From Roseovarius pelagicus (GTDB lineage Bacteria; Pseudomonadota; Alphaproteobacteria; Rhodobacterales; Rhodobacteraceae): 64,000 bases of DNA. Made by a program: the position numbers and the translations under genes. Positions 42,575 through 51,970 of the stretch are shown piece by piece. The notes under the pieces were generated by a model that was given only the letters and a program-made list of their open reading frames with translations, was not told where the DNA came from and did no database searches. The stretch's first letter is position 1; every line of letters begins with the position of its first letter. The stretch spans positions 3,658,001 to 3,722,000 of the forward strand of contig NZ_CP106738.1 of NCBI RefSeq assembly GCF_025639885.1. The letters run 5' to 3'.

Positions 42575-43807
42575 TCACGCGCTCAGCGCGTCGCGGATCG
42601 CAGTGACAGCGGCAAGCATGTCGACGGTGAAGCTTTCAATCAGGTAATCCGGCCAACTGGACAGTTTTACCGCCATGAAATCTGTTTCAGGATCGAGATA
42701 GATCAGTTGGCCAAAGACACCCCGGGCCATGAAGTCGCGCCGTTTGGCATCGTGTATCCACCACTGACGGCTATAGGCGCCATTCGGCGATGCAATGGTG
42801 TATGGTGCGCCAAACACGTCAGGGTCGCCCGTGCGGCTGTCTTCGACCCATGTTTCGGGGACAACCTGCACATCGCCAACACGGCCACCACTCAGCATCA
42901 TCAGACCAAAGCGCGCGTAGTCGCGCAGCGTTGCATTGAACCCACCATCAGCGAGCGCAGTACCTGCGCTGTCGACGGTAAAGAATCCGTCACGTTCGCA
43001 TCCCAGCCGCGACCAGATGCGCTCTGACAGCAAGGTGGCGAGAGATTGTCCGCTGACACGTTCCAACACCCAAGCCAGCAAGTCAGTCTCGATCGAGCGG
43101 TACTTGAACGCCTCGCCGTGGTCGCGTTCTTGCGGCAAAGTCAGTATCACGTCGCGGATCGTTGGCACGATCTCACCATAGGCAGGCGGACGCCAGCCGC
43201 TGGCAATGTCTATCTGCGTCATGTCAGATCCGGCCATGCCGTAGTCTTCGGTAAAGCGCACACCAGAGCGCATGTCGAGCACTTGGTTCAGCGTTGCCGT
43301 CGCGTATCCACATTGCGCAAGTTCAGGCACGATATCGGCCAGTGGGGCGTCCAGATCAACTTTGCCTTCGCCGTGCAGCACACCTACCAAAGCGCCGACG
43401 ATGGATTTGCCCACGGATTGCGAGAGATGCGGGGTCTGGCGACGCATGTCGTTGAAGTAGCTTTCAGTTATCACATGGCCTCGGTGCATGATCAGAAAAC
43501 CGTCAGTATAGCTGCTGGTCAACCAGTCGCGGACCGATTTTGTGCTGCCGTCCTGGGCAGTAAACGTAATGGTATCCAGGTCCTGTAGATCGCTGTGGAA
43601 CGGGCGCACCGGTGCTGTTCCGCGCCAGACATCGGCCGTCGGAAAGAGGCTGCGCATGTTCTGAAATGACCAGCGGTTAAACGGGGCCAAGTCCCAGTTT
43701 TCCAGCGTGGGGCGTTTTTCCGGAGGCGGGGGGAAACCACGCATGATGCCCAGATCGCGCGCGCTGCGCGGGTTTTGCTGCGTCCGTGCGAGGGCGGGGG
43801 GGGGCAT
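42575..43807 (-). CDS. Serine hydrolase of the class C beta-lactamase fold
   Basis: A 410-residue enzyme of the beta-lactamase/DD-peptidase-like family. The nucleophile motif S-x-x-K is SVGK (about residue 130) within LSQSVGKSIVGALVG. A Y-x-S motif follows at KYRSIE, placed like the catalytic tyrosine. No signal peptide is evident, so it is probably cytoplasmic, similar to 6-aminohexanoate-dimer hydrolases and esterases. AAGGA lies 8-9 nt before ATG 43807; M22 (43744) is an alternative. It is 81 nt downstream of the polyamine-type binding-protein gene, so it may hydrolyse an amide or ester brought in by that transporter. Confidence 0.82.
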   Translation of the reverse strand: MPPPALARTQQNPRSARDLGIMRGFPPPPEKRPTLENWDLAPFNRWSFQNMRSLFPTADVWRGTAPVRPFHSDLQDLDTITFTAQDGSTKSVRDWLTSSYTDGFLIMHRGHVITESYFNDMRRQTPHLSQSVGKSIVGALVGVLHGEGKVDLDAPLADIVPELAQCGYATATLNQVLDMRSGVRFTEDYGMAGSDMTQIDIASGWRPPAYGEIVPTIRDVILTLPQERDHGEAFKYRSIETDLLAWVLERVSGQSLATLLSERIWSRLGCERDGFFTVDSAGTALADGGFNATLRDYARFGLMMLSGGRVGDVQVVPETWVEDSRTGDPDVFGAPYTIASPNGAYSRQWWIHDAKRRDFMARGVFGQLIYLDPETDFMAVKLSSWPDYLIESFTVDMLAAVTAIRDALSA

Positions 43808-43848
43808 TTGCGCATTCCTTGGTTCATCGGTAGGGCGTCAGTCGGAAA

Positions 43849-43878
43849 GGGGGCGGGGCAATTGACGGCCCCGCCCCC
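43849..43878 (-). terminator. Strong stem-loop between potD-type and hydrolase genes
   Basis: GGGGGCGGGGC (43849-43859) and GCCCCGCCCCC (43868-43878) are exact complements around an 8-nt loop, 10 nt after the binding-protein stop on the minus strand. Only a short TTT follows the stem. It either ends the transporter message or dampens read-through into the hydrolase gene. Confidence 0.6.
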
Positions 43879-43888
43879 AGCAGAAACG

Positions 43889-44920
43889 TTACTGCTTCAG
43901 CTTGGTCCAGATCTTGTTGTACATGTCCGTCACTTCCTGCGAGCAGGGTTTGACGAAATCGGGCGTAGGTGCATCCGCAGGCATGACAATCTCAGGCGCG
44001 CTCAGCATTTCTTCGTCCATGAACTCTTCGCTGCCTTTGATGCCGTTGGCATAGCGGGCAAAGTTCGAAATCAGCGCGGCGTTTTCAGGCGCCATGATGA
44101 AGTTCACGAAGAGTTTCGCGTTGTCCATGTTGGGTGCGTCCTTGAGCACGGCAACGTTGTCCATCCAGCCGGTAAAGCCTTCGACCGGATAGGCGTATTG
44201 CAGCGTTGGACGCTGGGCACGGGCACGCATCGCGGCCCCGTTCCAGTTCTGGCTGAGATCGACGTCGTTCGATGTCAGTTTCTCGATGGTGGAATAATCC
44301 ATAGTGCGCCAGTGCTGCTTGGCATTGATCAACAGTTCGGTCACATCACGCAGCTCATCAGTGTTAGAGTTGCAGCGATCATAGCCCTTGTAGCGCAGAC
44401 CGGCGTTGATCACGTCATGCATGTCGTTCAGCATGTTGATCCGGCCTTTTAGCTCTTCTGGTGGTTCAAACATCAGAGCCAGCGTATTGATATCGCCGCC
44501 AAATACCTCGGTATCGACCGTGAAAGAGGTCGTGCCCCATTGCCATGGCACCGAGTAGCTCCGGCCCGGATCCCACCAGACATCAACCCATTTCGGGTCC
44601 ATGTTGCCAAAGTTTTCCATCTCGTTCGGTTTGATTTCGGCCAGCATTCCCTGTTCGATCATGATCTTCACAGTTGAATCGCCGGGAACAACGATGTCAT
44701 AGCCGGTGTTGCCCTCACGGACTTTGGCCAGCATCGTTTCGTTCGAATCGTAGCCGTCCAGATTGACTTCTACATCGTACTTTTCTTCGAACTTCTCGAT
44801 CAGTTCTGGGTTGGTATAGTTGCCCCAGTTATAGATGTTCAGCTCGCCTTCGGCGAGAGCCGGCGTTGCGAGCATGAAGCTCGCCGCGACCAGCGCGGGT
44901 ATGGAACGTTTGAGTGTCAT
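43889..44920 (-). CDS. Polyamine-type ABC substrate-binding protein (PotD/PotF family)
   Basis: A 343-residue periplasmic binding protein with a signal peptide (about residues 1-23, cleavage after ALA before EGELNIYNWG). The PotD pattern is clear: LNIYNWGNYTNPELIEKFEE, YDIVVPGDSTV near 80, and WMDNVAVLKDAPN near 254. I start at ATG 44920, which has AGGAGG 8 nt upstream; the longer frame to 45310 lies in the permease gene. The ligand may be a polyamine or another amine or amide. Confidence 0.9.
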   Translation of the reverse strand: MTLKRSIPALVAASFMLATPALAEGELNIYNWGNYTNPELIEKFEEKYDVEVNLDGYDSNETMLAKVREGNTGYDIVVPGDSTVKIMIEQGMLAEIKPNEMENFGNMDPKWVDVWWDPGRSYSVPWQWGTTSFTVDTEVFGGDINTLALMFEPPEELKGRINMLNDMHDVINAGLRYKGYDRCNSNTDELRDVTELLINAKQHWRTMDYSTIEKLTSNDVDLSQNWNGAAMRARAQRPTLQYAYPVEGFTGWMDNVAVLKDAPNMDNAKLFVNFIMAPENAALISNFARYANGIKGSEEFMDEEMLSAPEIVMPADAPTPDFVKPCSQEVTDMYNKIWTKLKQ

Positions 44921-44952
44921 TGACTTACCTCCTGTTGATTGTCGTCTGGTTA

Positions 44953-45765
44953 TTATTTCTTTTTGTTGCCGAGTAGGAAGAACGCGGAAACCAGCACGAT
45001 CGACAGCAGCAAGAGCAGTGTCGATACGGCGTTGATCTCGGGCGTGATGCCACGGCGGATCTGGCCGAGGATATAGACCGGCAGCGTCGTTTCGCCGGGG
45101 CCTGCAACCATCAGCGTGATGATCACGTCGTCCAGCGATACGACAAAAGCCAGCATGCCGCCCGCCACGATACCGGGGGCTAAGAGCGGCAGAGTCACTT
45201 TGCGGAATACCTGAATGGGCGTGGCATAAAGGTCTGCGGCGGCCTGCTCCAGCGTCAGGTTCATATCCTCCAGCCGCGCCCGGATGGGCATATATGCGAA
45301 CGGGATGCAAAAAACGGTGTGCGCCAGCATCAGATAGCCGATTCCGGTCACGCCGGTCAGTTGCTTGATAATCGAAAAGAACGACAGTGTGGCGACCGCG
45401 GTTACGATTTCCGGGATCATCAATGGCTGGTTGATGATCGCATATGCCGCCATCTGTCCCTTGAAGGGAGGCGTGCGGGTGGTGGCAAGAGCCGCCATCG
45501 TGGCAAATGTCGTGGCGAACAACGTCGAAACCGCCGCCACCTGAAGCGACACCACGGTGGCGTTGCGGATGCCTTCGTTATCAAACGCTGCCGCGTACCA
45601 GCGCAGGCTGAATTCAGTCCACCGTACCACGGATCGGTTGTCATTGAACGAAAACACGATCAGCACAACGATGGGTGCGTACAGGAAAAAAATGCAGAAC
45701 CAGGCGAGGAAATCGAAACCCGGTTGCTTGCGCAGATCCTTCATTTTGCGAGCGCGTTCAGCCAT
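44953..45765 (-). CDS. Polyamine-type ABC permease (PotC family)
   Basis: A 270-residue permease with about six membrane spans and the family EAA loop (MNLTLEQAAADLYATPIQVFRKVTLPLL pattern near residue 170). The N-terminal span FFLYAPIVVLIVFSFNDNRS is typical of PotC. It overlaps the PotB-type gene by 8 nt and precedes the binding-protein gene by 32 nt. Confidence 0.9.
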   Translation of the reverse strand: MAERARKMKDLRKQPGFDFLAWFCIFFLYAPIVVLIVFSFNDNRSVVRWTEFSLRWYAAAFDNEGIRNATVVSLQVAAVSTLFATTFATMAALATTRTPPFKGQMAAYAIINQPLMIPEIVTAVATLSFFSIIKQLTGVTGIGYLMLAHTVFCIPFAYMPIRARLEDMNLTLEQAAADLYATPIQVFRKVTLPLLAPGIVAGGMLAFVVSLDDVIITLMVAGPGETTLPVYILGQIRRGITPEINAVSTLLLLLSIVLVSAFFLLGNKKK

Positions 45766-46708
45766 GACCTTTGGCCTCCTTGCCAGCGTAGCGGACGTAG
45801 ATGATCAGCGACAGCATCACCACCACCATCAGGATCAGGGCGGCCGCAGACCCAAAGGGCCAGTTGCGCGATCCGCCAAACTGTAGCGCGATCAGATTGC
45901 CGATCATCAACTCCTTGCCACCGCCCAGCAACTCGGGGGTGATGTAGGCACCAAGGCCGGGAATGAAGACGAGGATGCAGCCCGCAACGATGCCGGGTTT
46001 GGCCATCGGAACAATCACATGACGCAACACCTGAAAACGTGTGGCGTATAGGTCGTAAGCGGCCTCGACCAACCGGAAATCGAGCTTTTCCAGCGATGCA
46101 TAGAGCGGCAGCACCATGAAGGGCAGATAGCTGTAGATCAGGCCGAGGAATACCGCGAGATCGGTATAGAGGATCGTCAGCGGCTGGTCGATCAGGCCAA
46201 TGCTCTGAAGGCTGAGGTTGATGATACCCTCGTCCCGGATGATCAGCAGAACAGCATAGGTGCGGATCAGCAGGTTTGTCCAAAAGGGCAGTGTGATCAG
46301 GAACAGCCAGAAATTGCGCTGTGATGGCGGTTTGCTGGCGATGAAATACGCGGTCGGAAATCCGATTAGCAATGCCCCGACAGTGGCTACGAAGGCCAGT
46401 CCGATGGAACGGCCATAGATACTGAGATAAGTGGAAGAGAAACTGAGCGTATCATCAAAGATGTCACGTTCGAACAGGAACTGCACATAGGCGTTAGTGG
46501 AAAATTCCCACGTTACCCCGCCATATACGCCCGGGCTGAGAAACGAATAGATCAACGTGATTGTGAGTGGGAATAATCCGAACACACCGATTACAATCAA
46601 CGTTGGCGACAGCAACTGCCGGCGACGGCGGCGCGTATCGGCATCAACCCGACGTTTGGCATCTTCAAGCCGCGTGTCGGCGCCCATATTTTGTGCGGCG
46701 TCGGTCAA
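45758..46708 (-). CDS. Polyamine-type ABC permease (PotB family)
   Basis: A 316-residue permease. It contains the PotB pattern [24 protein letters not shown] near residue 150 and the EAA loop [26 protein letters not shown] near 210. The first 30 residues are charged and cytoplasmic. It overlaps the ATPase gene by 4 nt and the PotC-type gene by 8 nt. Confidence 0.9.
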   Translation of the reverse strand: MTDAAQNMGADTRLEDAKRRVDADTRRRRRQLLSPTLIVIGVFGLFPLTITLIYSFLSPGVYGGVTWEFSTNAYVQFLFERDIFDDTLSFSSTYLSIYGRSIGLAFVATVGALLIGFPTAYFIASKPPSQRNFWLFLITLPFWTNLLIRTYAVLLIIRDEGIINLSLQSIGLIDQPLTILYTDLAVFLGLIYSYLPFMVLPLYASLEKLDFRLVEAAYDLYATRFQVLRHVIVPMAKPGIVAGCILVFIPGLGAYITPELLGGGKELMIGNLIALQFGGSRNWPFGSAAALILMVVVMLSLIIYVRYAGKEAKGHG

Positions 46709-47811
46709 TCTACCAGCACCTGTACCCGGTCAGGCAGTATCAGCCCGACTTCGTGCCCATCGGACCGTACCTCGCCTGATGTGCGCACGATGACTTCTGC
46801 TCCGCCTTTCAACGCGACATGCACGTTGCTGCCCGCACCGAAATAAACGACGTTTGTCACGGTGCCGGTTAGTTTGGCAGCCTTGTCCCCGGCATCGGTC
46901 AGCAGCATGTTCTCGGGGCGGATCGCGACAGATACGGTGCCCGCAGCCACGTCCGGCTCCGGCAGATCAGCGGGCAGGGTGGCACCGCCAGGTAATGTGA
47001 CGCGCCCCGCTAGTCCATCGACCTGATCAAGTGTCACTTCGAAGATGTTGATATCACCGATAAAGTCCGCGACGAACCTGCGCGCGGGCTGATTATAGAT
47101 TTCTTTTGGACGGCCGACCTGAAGGATGTGACCCGCCTTCATAACCGCGATGCGGTCTGACATGGTCAGCGCCTCTTCTTGGTCGTGGGTGACAAAGACG
47201 AACGTGATCCCGGTTTCGCTTTGGAGACGCTTCAATTCGATCTGCATTTCTTTGCGCAGCTTCAGGTCAAGCGCGGATAGCGGCTCATCCAGCAACAGCA
47301 CCTTGGGGCGCGGGGCCAACGCGCGGGCGAGGGCCACACGTTGCTGCTGTCCGCCAGACAACTGATCGGTTTGCCGGTTGGCTAGATGCTCCATCTGCAC
47401 CAGCCCCAGCATTTCCTCGGTGGCTTGTTTGATCTCGGATTTCGAGCGGCCCTGCATCTCCAGACCAAAGCCGATGTTGCGCGCGACGGTCATGTGGGGA
47501 AACAGTGCGTAGTTCTGAAATACGGTGTTCACCGGACGTTTGTAGGGGGGCAGGTGGCCGATCTCTTGACCATCAAGCAGGATATTGCCTCGTGTCGGCA
47601 GGTCGAACCCGGCGATCAGACGCAAGAGAGTCGTCTTACCGCAGCCGGAGGGCCCCAGCAGCGTAAAGAATTCATTCTCGCGAATGTTGACCGATACATC
47701 GTCTAGTGCGTGCACCTTCGTGTCACCCTGACCAAATGTCTTGGTAACGTTCTCGGCCAGAATCATATTCGCAACCGATTTCTTCGACATGTCTGCCGTG
47801 TCTCGCGCCAT
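46705..47811 (-). CDS. Polyamine-type ABC transporter ATPase (PotA family)
   Basis: About 368 residues. Walker [12 protein letters not shown] lies near residue 48, signature [15 protein letters not shown] near 148, Walker [12 protein letters not shown] just after, and a C-terminal TOBE domain ([12 protein letters not shown] near 305). I chose ATG 47811 because GGGGG lies 6 nt upstream; 47838 and 47817 are also in frame. It is first in the transporter operon. The palindrome TACCCC-ATC-GGGGATA lies about 90-105 nt upstream and may be the LuxR site. Confidence 0.88.
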   Translation of the reverse strand: MARDTADMSKKSVANMILAENVTKTFGQGDTKVHALDDVSVNIRENEFFTLLGPSGCGKTTLLRLIAGFDLPTRGNILLDGQEIGHLPPYKRPVNTVFQNYALFPHMTVARNIGFGLEMQGRSKSEIKQATEEMLGLVQMEHLANRQTDQLSGGQQQRVALARALAPRPKVLLLDEPLSALDLKLRKEMQIELKRLQSETGITFVFVTHDQEEALTMSDRIAVMKAGHILQVGRPKEIYNQPARRFVADFIGDINIFEVTLDQVDGLAGRVTLPGGATLPADLPEPDVAAGTVSVAIRPENMLLTDAGDKAAKLTGTVTNVVYFGAGSNVHVALKGGAEVIVRTSGEVRSDGHEVGLILPDRVQVLVD

Positions 47812-47900
47812 GCGCATCCCCCAGTTAGCGTGTAGCATGCCGGTCTCGTGCCGGGCTTTGCTGGTAGTTCAGCCTAAGCGGCGGCGGCGCTCTGCGTAAA

Positions 47901-47916
47901 TACCCCATCGGGGATA
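47901..47916. promoter_or_regulatory. Palindrome upstream of potA, candidate LuxR operator copy 1
   Basis: TACCCCATCGGGGATA has arms of CCCC and GGGG with TA on both flanks. A sibling with the same TA-n-CCC-N3-GGG-n-TA layout occurs at 48897-48914 on the far side of the luxR gene. Its position upstream of the transporter operon fits an activator site. Confidence 0.5.
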
Positions 47917-48021
47917 GGGTCGGAATTTTGGTGATCCACACGCTGATGCGGTCTGATTTTCAGGCACATGAATTATTCTATCTGACGGAGATATGGTCGT
48001 TTTCAGCGCCCGGAGTGCAAG

Positions 48022-48867
48022 CTAGGCTCGCCGTGTAAGTGAGCCTAGAAACATCGAAAAAAGCTCACTTTGCGCGGATATGTTCAGTTTTCTGTAAAAA
48101 TTCCGCCGGTGGATTTTCACGGTTCCCGGGCTAACGCCGATGCGCTGGGCGATGGATTTTGATGAATGCCCCTTGAGGATGAGAATTGCGATCTGACGTT
48201 CACGATCGGTCAGCGTCTCCGCGCCGAATCGGGCCATGGCGGTTTCGATCTCTTGCTGCGCGATGGCGGGATCAGAGACGGGTTCGGGCGCGGGGCGGCC
48301 TGCGGCAAAGTGGCGGCGGTTGATCGCGGCAAACACTGGCAAAATGCGCCGCGTACGATCCATATCCCGCTGCGAGAAGCGCGGGCTATCCTCGGTTCGC
48401 CCGACTGAGTAGAACAGATGCTGCCCGCTCGGCAGATCAATGAAAATGGCCGCTTCGTCACGCAATCGGATCGAACTGTAATAAGTTTCGTAATAGCTGG
48501 AATGCTGAAAACGATCTGGGGCTACATCTCGCAAACGCAGCGCATCACAAGGCTGCTGCTCCGTATAGGCGACGTAGAATGGGTCGAGCAGATAAGCACC
48601 ATCCAGATACCGGTCGACGACATCCGCCCGTCGTTCGGCGCGCACATCATCATAGACATGTTCCGGTGAACGGGTCCCATTGAGCCGGGTTAACAGGCAC
48701 CCCTGATACATCATCGCGCTGCCCAGATAGTCCAGCGCGCGCAGGACGAAATCGGCGCGGCCAATGCTTGCTATGGCACGCGCCAGAATTTCTTCTGGTG
48801 TGGAGTCACTTGCGCGGGTGCGTTCAGTCATTGCGGGTCTCGTGCCACGGTCGTGGGACATCGACAA
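48022..48867 (-). CDS. LuxR-family regulator
   Basis: A 281-residue protein with an unassigned sensing domain (about residues 25-195; aromatic stretch YYETYYSSIRLRDEAAIFIDLPSG near 130) and a C-terminal LuxR helix-turn-helix (LTDRERQIAILILKGHSSKSIAQRIGVS, then VKIHRRNFYRKL, residues 220-275). The start may be ATG 48867 or M13 (48831); no strong ribosome site separates them. No luxI-type gene is near, so if it senses a small molecule it is more likely a substrate of the flanking transporter and amidohydrolase. Similar palindromes lie on both sides of the gene. Confidence 0.85.
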   Translation of the reverse strand: MSMSHDRGTRPAMTERTRASDSTPEEILARAIASIGRADFVLRALDYLGSAMMYQGCLLTRLNGTRSPEHVYDDVRAERRADVVDRYLDGAYLLDPFYVAYTEQQPCDALRLRDVAPDRFQHSSYYETYYSSIRLRDEAAIFIDLPSGQHLFYSVGRTEDSPRFSQRDMDRTRRILPVFAAINRRHFAAGRPAPEPVSDPAIAQQEIETAMARFGAETLTDRERQIAILILKGHSSKSIAQRIGVSPGTVKIHRRNFYRKLNISAQSELFSMFLGSLTRRA

Positions 48868-48896
48868 ACCCGTGGCAACAGGTTTGCGCGATGAAA

Positions 48897-48914
48897 ACTA
48901 GACCCGAAGGGGTA
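48897..48914. promoter_or_regulatory. Palindrome between luxR and the amidohydrolase gene, candidate LuxR operator copy 2
   Basis: CTAGACCCGAAGGGGTAT has arms ACCC and GGGG(T) around GAA. Read on the other strand, ATACCCCTTCGGGT mirrors ATACCCCATCGGGG at 47900. It sits 30 nt upstream of luxR and about 87 nt upstream of the amidohydrolase start. Confidence 0.5.
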
Positions 48915-49000
48915 TTGTCCGGGCCGCTATTCTGTCTCAGTCTAAGGCTGAATAAAGGGTATTAGAAGGGGGCAGATTGCCCTCGAGAGGGGATGCAGAG

Positions 49001-50668
49001 ATGGCGCAGCAAGCCGATATGGTAATTTTGAACGGCAAGGTCCTGACGATGGACGACGATGTGCCCCGAGCTGAGGCCGTGGCCATCGCGGATGGGTTAA
49101 TCCTGGCTGTTGGAAATACGTCTGATATCCGCGCGCTGGCGGGGCCGGGAACGCAGGTTGTGGATGCGGGGGGGGCGACAGTGCTGCCGGGGTTCATCGA
49201 CAGCCATGTGCATCTTTTCCAAGGATCGGCATCGCTCGAGTTCATGTCACTTGAGGGTGTTCAGGGGCGCGCCGCATTGGAGCGCGCAGTCCACAGCTAC
49301 GCCGCGAACAACCCGAACGAGCCGTTGATCCTTGGGATGGGCACGAACTATGGCATTCTGGATGGAGCAGAGCCAACACGACACGATCTGGATGCCATCC
49401 TGTCTGACCGCCCCTTGGCACTGCTTGCGCCCGATATTCATACTGTCTGGGCCAATACGATGGCGCTGGACCGCGCGGGCATCCTGCATGGTGCGAAAGT
49501 GGCGGAAGGCAGCACAATCGTGATGGGTGACGACGGTCTGGCGACGGGACTGTTGTTGGAAACCGGCGCGTTCGGCCCTGTGATCAAGCTCAGTAAAACC
49601 GGCGGGCGGGACATGTTGGGATATGTTACCGGCAATGATCCAGAGCCACCCGCGACCGAAGCCGAGCGCGCCATGGACCGTGCCTTGATTACCCGTGGCC
49701 TAAATCATGCGGCATCCAAGGGCGTGACCACGATGCACAACATGGACGGCAATTTCTACCAGTTGGAACTGTTGACCGAGATCGACGCCGCGGGTGATTT
49801 GGCCGCCCGTATGCAAGTGCCCTTTCATCTGAAAAACTTTGACCCGCTGGATCGTCTGGAAGAAGCCGCCGAGATGCGCCGCAAGTATACCGGCGACCGG
49901 GTATGGTCAGGCGCGGTCAAGATGTTCATGGACGGGGTGATCGACGCGCGGACTGCACTGATGATACGGGGCTATCCGGATGCGCCCGACGTGACCGGTG
50001 ATGCGGTGTTCGAGCCAGAGCATTTCAACGAAGCCTGCCGCCGGATCGACGCGCTGGGCCTGCAGATATGTGTGCATGCCATTGGCGATCTGGCAGTGCG
50101 CCGCACACTGGATGGCTATCAATTCGCGCGTGAAGCCAACGGTGCGCGCGACAGCCGCCATCGGATTGAACATATAGAAGTGATCACACCCGAGGATATA
50201 CCGCGCATTTCGGCGTTGGGGGCCGTGGCGTCGATGCAACCGCTGCATTCGGCGCTGGGCGGGCATTTTCCACCGATTCCGCAGGGCACGATCCTGCATG
50301 ATGATCAATACCCTTATGCCTTTGCGTGGCAGCGCATCCGTGACAGCGGCGCGCCTTTGACGTTTTCCACCGATTGGCCGGTGGTGCCGGTCGACGTGAT
50401 GCCCAGCATTCAGGCCGCCGTGGCGCCGATTAACCCCGGCGCACCATGGGATGTGCGACCACAGTCGCTGATGGATACGCTGGCCAGCTACACGCGTGCC
50501 AATGCTTGGGTGGAGTTCAGCGAAGGCCGCAAGGGACAGCTGATTGCTGGGCAACTGGGGGATGTGGTGGTGATGGATCGCGATATCGAAGCGATGGACC
50601 CCAGCACATTGGGCACCGCAAAACCGGTCCTGACGGTGTGTGGTGGGCGGGTAACCTACAGCGCGTGA
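49001..50668 (+). CDS. Amidohydrolase family 3 protein (YtcJ-like)
   Basis: A 555-residue metal-dependent hydrolase. The start shows the urease-type beta-sandwich and first metal motif (GGATVLPGFIDSHVHLF, residues about 55-71). Later motifs are HAIGDLAVRRTLDGY near 354, HRIEHIEVITPEDIPR near 384, and FSTDWPVVPVD near 455. Family members split amide or ester bonds in varied small molecules. I start at ATG 49001, ten bases after GAGAGGGG; the reading from 48977 begins at TTG. It is divergent from luxR with a shared palindrome, so co-regulation with the polyamine-type transporter is likely. Confidence 0.87.
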   Translation: MAQQADMVILNGKVLTMDDDVPRAEAVAIADGLILAVGNTSDIRALAGPGTQVVDAGGATVLPGFIDSHVHLFQGSASLEFMSLEGVQGRAALERAVHSYAANNPNEPLILGMGTNYGILDGAEPTRHDLDAILSDRPLALLAPDIHTVWANTMALDRAGILHGAKVAEGSTIVMGDDGLATGLLLETGAFGPVIKLSKTGGRDMLGYVTGNDPEPPATEAERAMDRALITRGLNHAASKGVTTMHNMDGNFYQLELLTEIDAAGDLAARMQVPFHLKNFDPLDRLEEAAEMRRKYTGDRVWSGAVKMFMDGVIDARTALMIRGYPDAPDVTGDAVFEPEHFNEACRRIDALGLQICVHAIGDLAVRRTLDGYQFAREANGARDSRHRIEHIEVITPEDIPRISALGAVASMQPLHSALGGHFPPIPQGTILHDDQYPYAFAWQRIRDSGAPLTFSTDWPVVPVDVMPSIQAAVAPINPGAPWDVRPQSLMDTLASYTRANAWVEFSEGRKGQLIAGQLGDVVVMDRDIEAMDPSTLGTAKPVLTVCGGRVTYSA

Positions 50669-50688
50669 CGCCAAGGCGTGAACGGCGG

Positions 50689-51351
50689 TTACTCTACAGG
50701 CACGCGTGCAAAGAACAGCAGGTTGTTGGCCGGCATATCTTCGACAGCCTTTAGTTCGAACCCAAGTGTGCTGAGCCAGGTGCGGATGTCGCCCGCGTCC
50801 TTGTATCCGATCTCTGGGTCACTGGCGCGCAGGCTGGCATGAAACCGGGTGTCAGCCTCGGATGTCGTGTTGCCATCGCGCAGGAACGGCCCATAGAGTG
50901 CCAGAATACCACCGGGAAAGAGCGCAGCGCGTGCCTCGGTCAGCAACACCAGTGTTTCGGGTTCGGAAATCAGGTGTAGCAGGTTGGCCAGCACAATCAG
51001 GTTGTACTGTCCAACCGTTGTGCCCCAACCCGGAGTTGTCGCGTCGAGCGTCAGTGCAGGATGCAGATTGGGCAGGGACGCCGCCTGCGCGTAGGCGTCG
51101 ATGCTGATGCGGCGGTCCGGGTCAATTTCAGATGGGTGCCAGTCAAGGCCGGGCAGGGTGGTCGCCAGTCGTACGGCATGTTGACCAGTCCCGCTGGCAA
51201 TTTCCAACGCTCTGCCGGTTGGCGGTACGTGCCGGGACAATGCATTTGCGATGGCGTCGGCATTGCGTTCTGCCGACGGCGCGAAGAGGCGACCTTCACC
51301 AGCATCTTGTGCGATCGATGCTGTCGGGGGCAATTGGTTACGTTTGGGCAT
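50689..51351 (-). CDS. SAM-dependent methyltransferase-like protein (DUF938)
   Basis: About 220 residues of the DUF938 type. It has the family start FAPSAERNADAIANAL, a Rossmann SAM-binding motif (ALEIASGTGQHAVRLA near 50), IVLANLLHLI near 108, and the characteristic end IGYKDAGDIRTWL, then DMPANNLLFFARV. Substrate is unknown for this family. ATG 51351 has AAGG 9 nt upstream and is preferred over 51378. It is convergent with the amidohydrolase gene, 20 nt apart. Confidence 0.87.
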   Translation of the reverse strand: MPKRNQLPPTASIAQDAGEGRLFAPSAERNADAIANALSRHVPPTGRALEIASGTGQHAVRLATTLPGLDWHPSEIDPDRRISIDAYAQAASLPNLHPALTLDATTPGWGTTVGQYNLIVLANLLHLISEPETLVLLTEARAALFPGGILALYGPFLRDGNTTSEADTRFHASLRASDPEIGYKDAGDIRTWLSTLGFELKAVEDMPANNLLFFARVPVE

Positions 51352-51521
51352 GTAATGAACCTTCGGGTGGGGTATCAAATCAATCCGCGCAATATAGCGA
51401 TCAGAAGAGACCTATTGCCGTCGGTAGTGTGGCAATGAGGCGCGATACACAAGGCCATCGGCCTAGGGTCGTGATAAATGAAGCCCTGTGAGACGCGTCC
51501 CATTCATTTTCTGGAAAAGGA

Positions 51522-51872
51522 TCATGTGTCGATATCATGATGAAAATGAAAGAGATTCCCGTACAAATCGCGCGCCGTGAATTGGCGCAAGCCCCAAGGT
51601 TTATCTGCTATCGGGTCGATGATGTCCGCGCCACGACCTGTCAGTGCGGCATAGGTTTGGTCCACATCCGCAGCGTAAATCCAGAATGTAGCGGGGTGGA
51701 TCGGCCCGTCAGACTGACGCATGAAAATCGCGCAATCACCATGCGAGACGGCTCCGATACGTCCTTCGGCATGATACCACGCGATGTCAAAGCCGAAATG
51801 TGCGTGGTAATAGTGCTGCGCCACCTCGACATCGGCGACCGGCAATTCGGGGGTGGGAGGGTAGATAATCAT
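51522..51872 (-). CDS. Glyoxalase/bleomycin-resistance/dioxygenase-fold protein
   Basis: A 116-residue VOC-superfamily protein: LPVADVEVAQHYYHAHFGFDIAWY at the start, a GAVSHGDCAIFMR strand in the middle, and an ending in DLYGNLFHFHHDI. Single-domain members act as dimers in metal-dependent chemistry or drug binding. The function cannot be specified from sequence. It is a monocistronic gene between the DUF938 and desaturase genes. Confidence 0.82.
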   Translation of the reverse strand: MIIYPPTPELPVADVEVAQHYYHAHFGFDIAWYHAEGRIGAVSHGDCAIFMRQSDGPIHPATFWIYAADVDQTYAALTGRGADIIDPIADKPWGLRQFTARDLYGNLFHFHHDIDT

Positions 51873-51970
51873 CGCAAATTGTTTGCTCTGCGCCTAGAAA
51901 GGCAGCCGATCATCGCCCTGCCAATCGCGCAAGCCTAGACTGGATGTTGCATCGGGATCAACGGTGCAGA

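Noticed and set aside
44921..45310. 390-nt upstream extension of the potD-type frame
   Set aside because: It covers the conserved end of the permease gene, while ATG 44920 has AGGAGG and starts a proper signal peptide.
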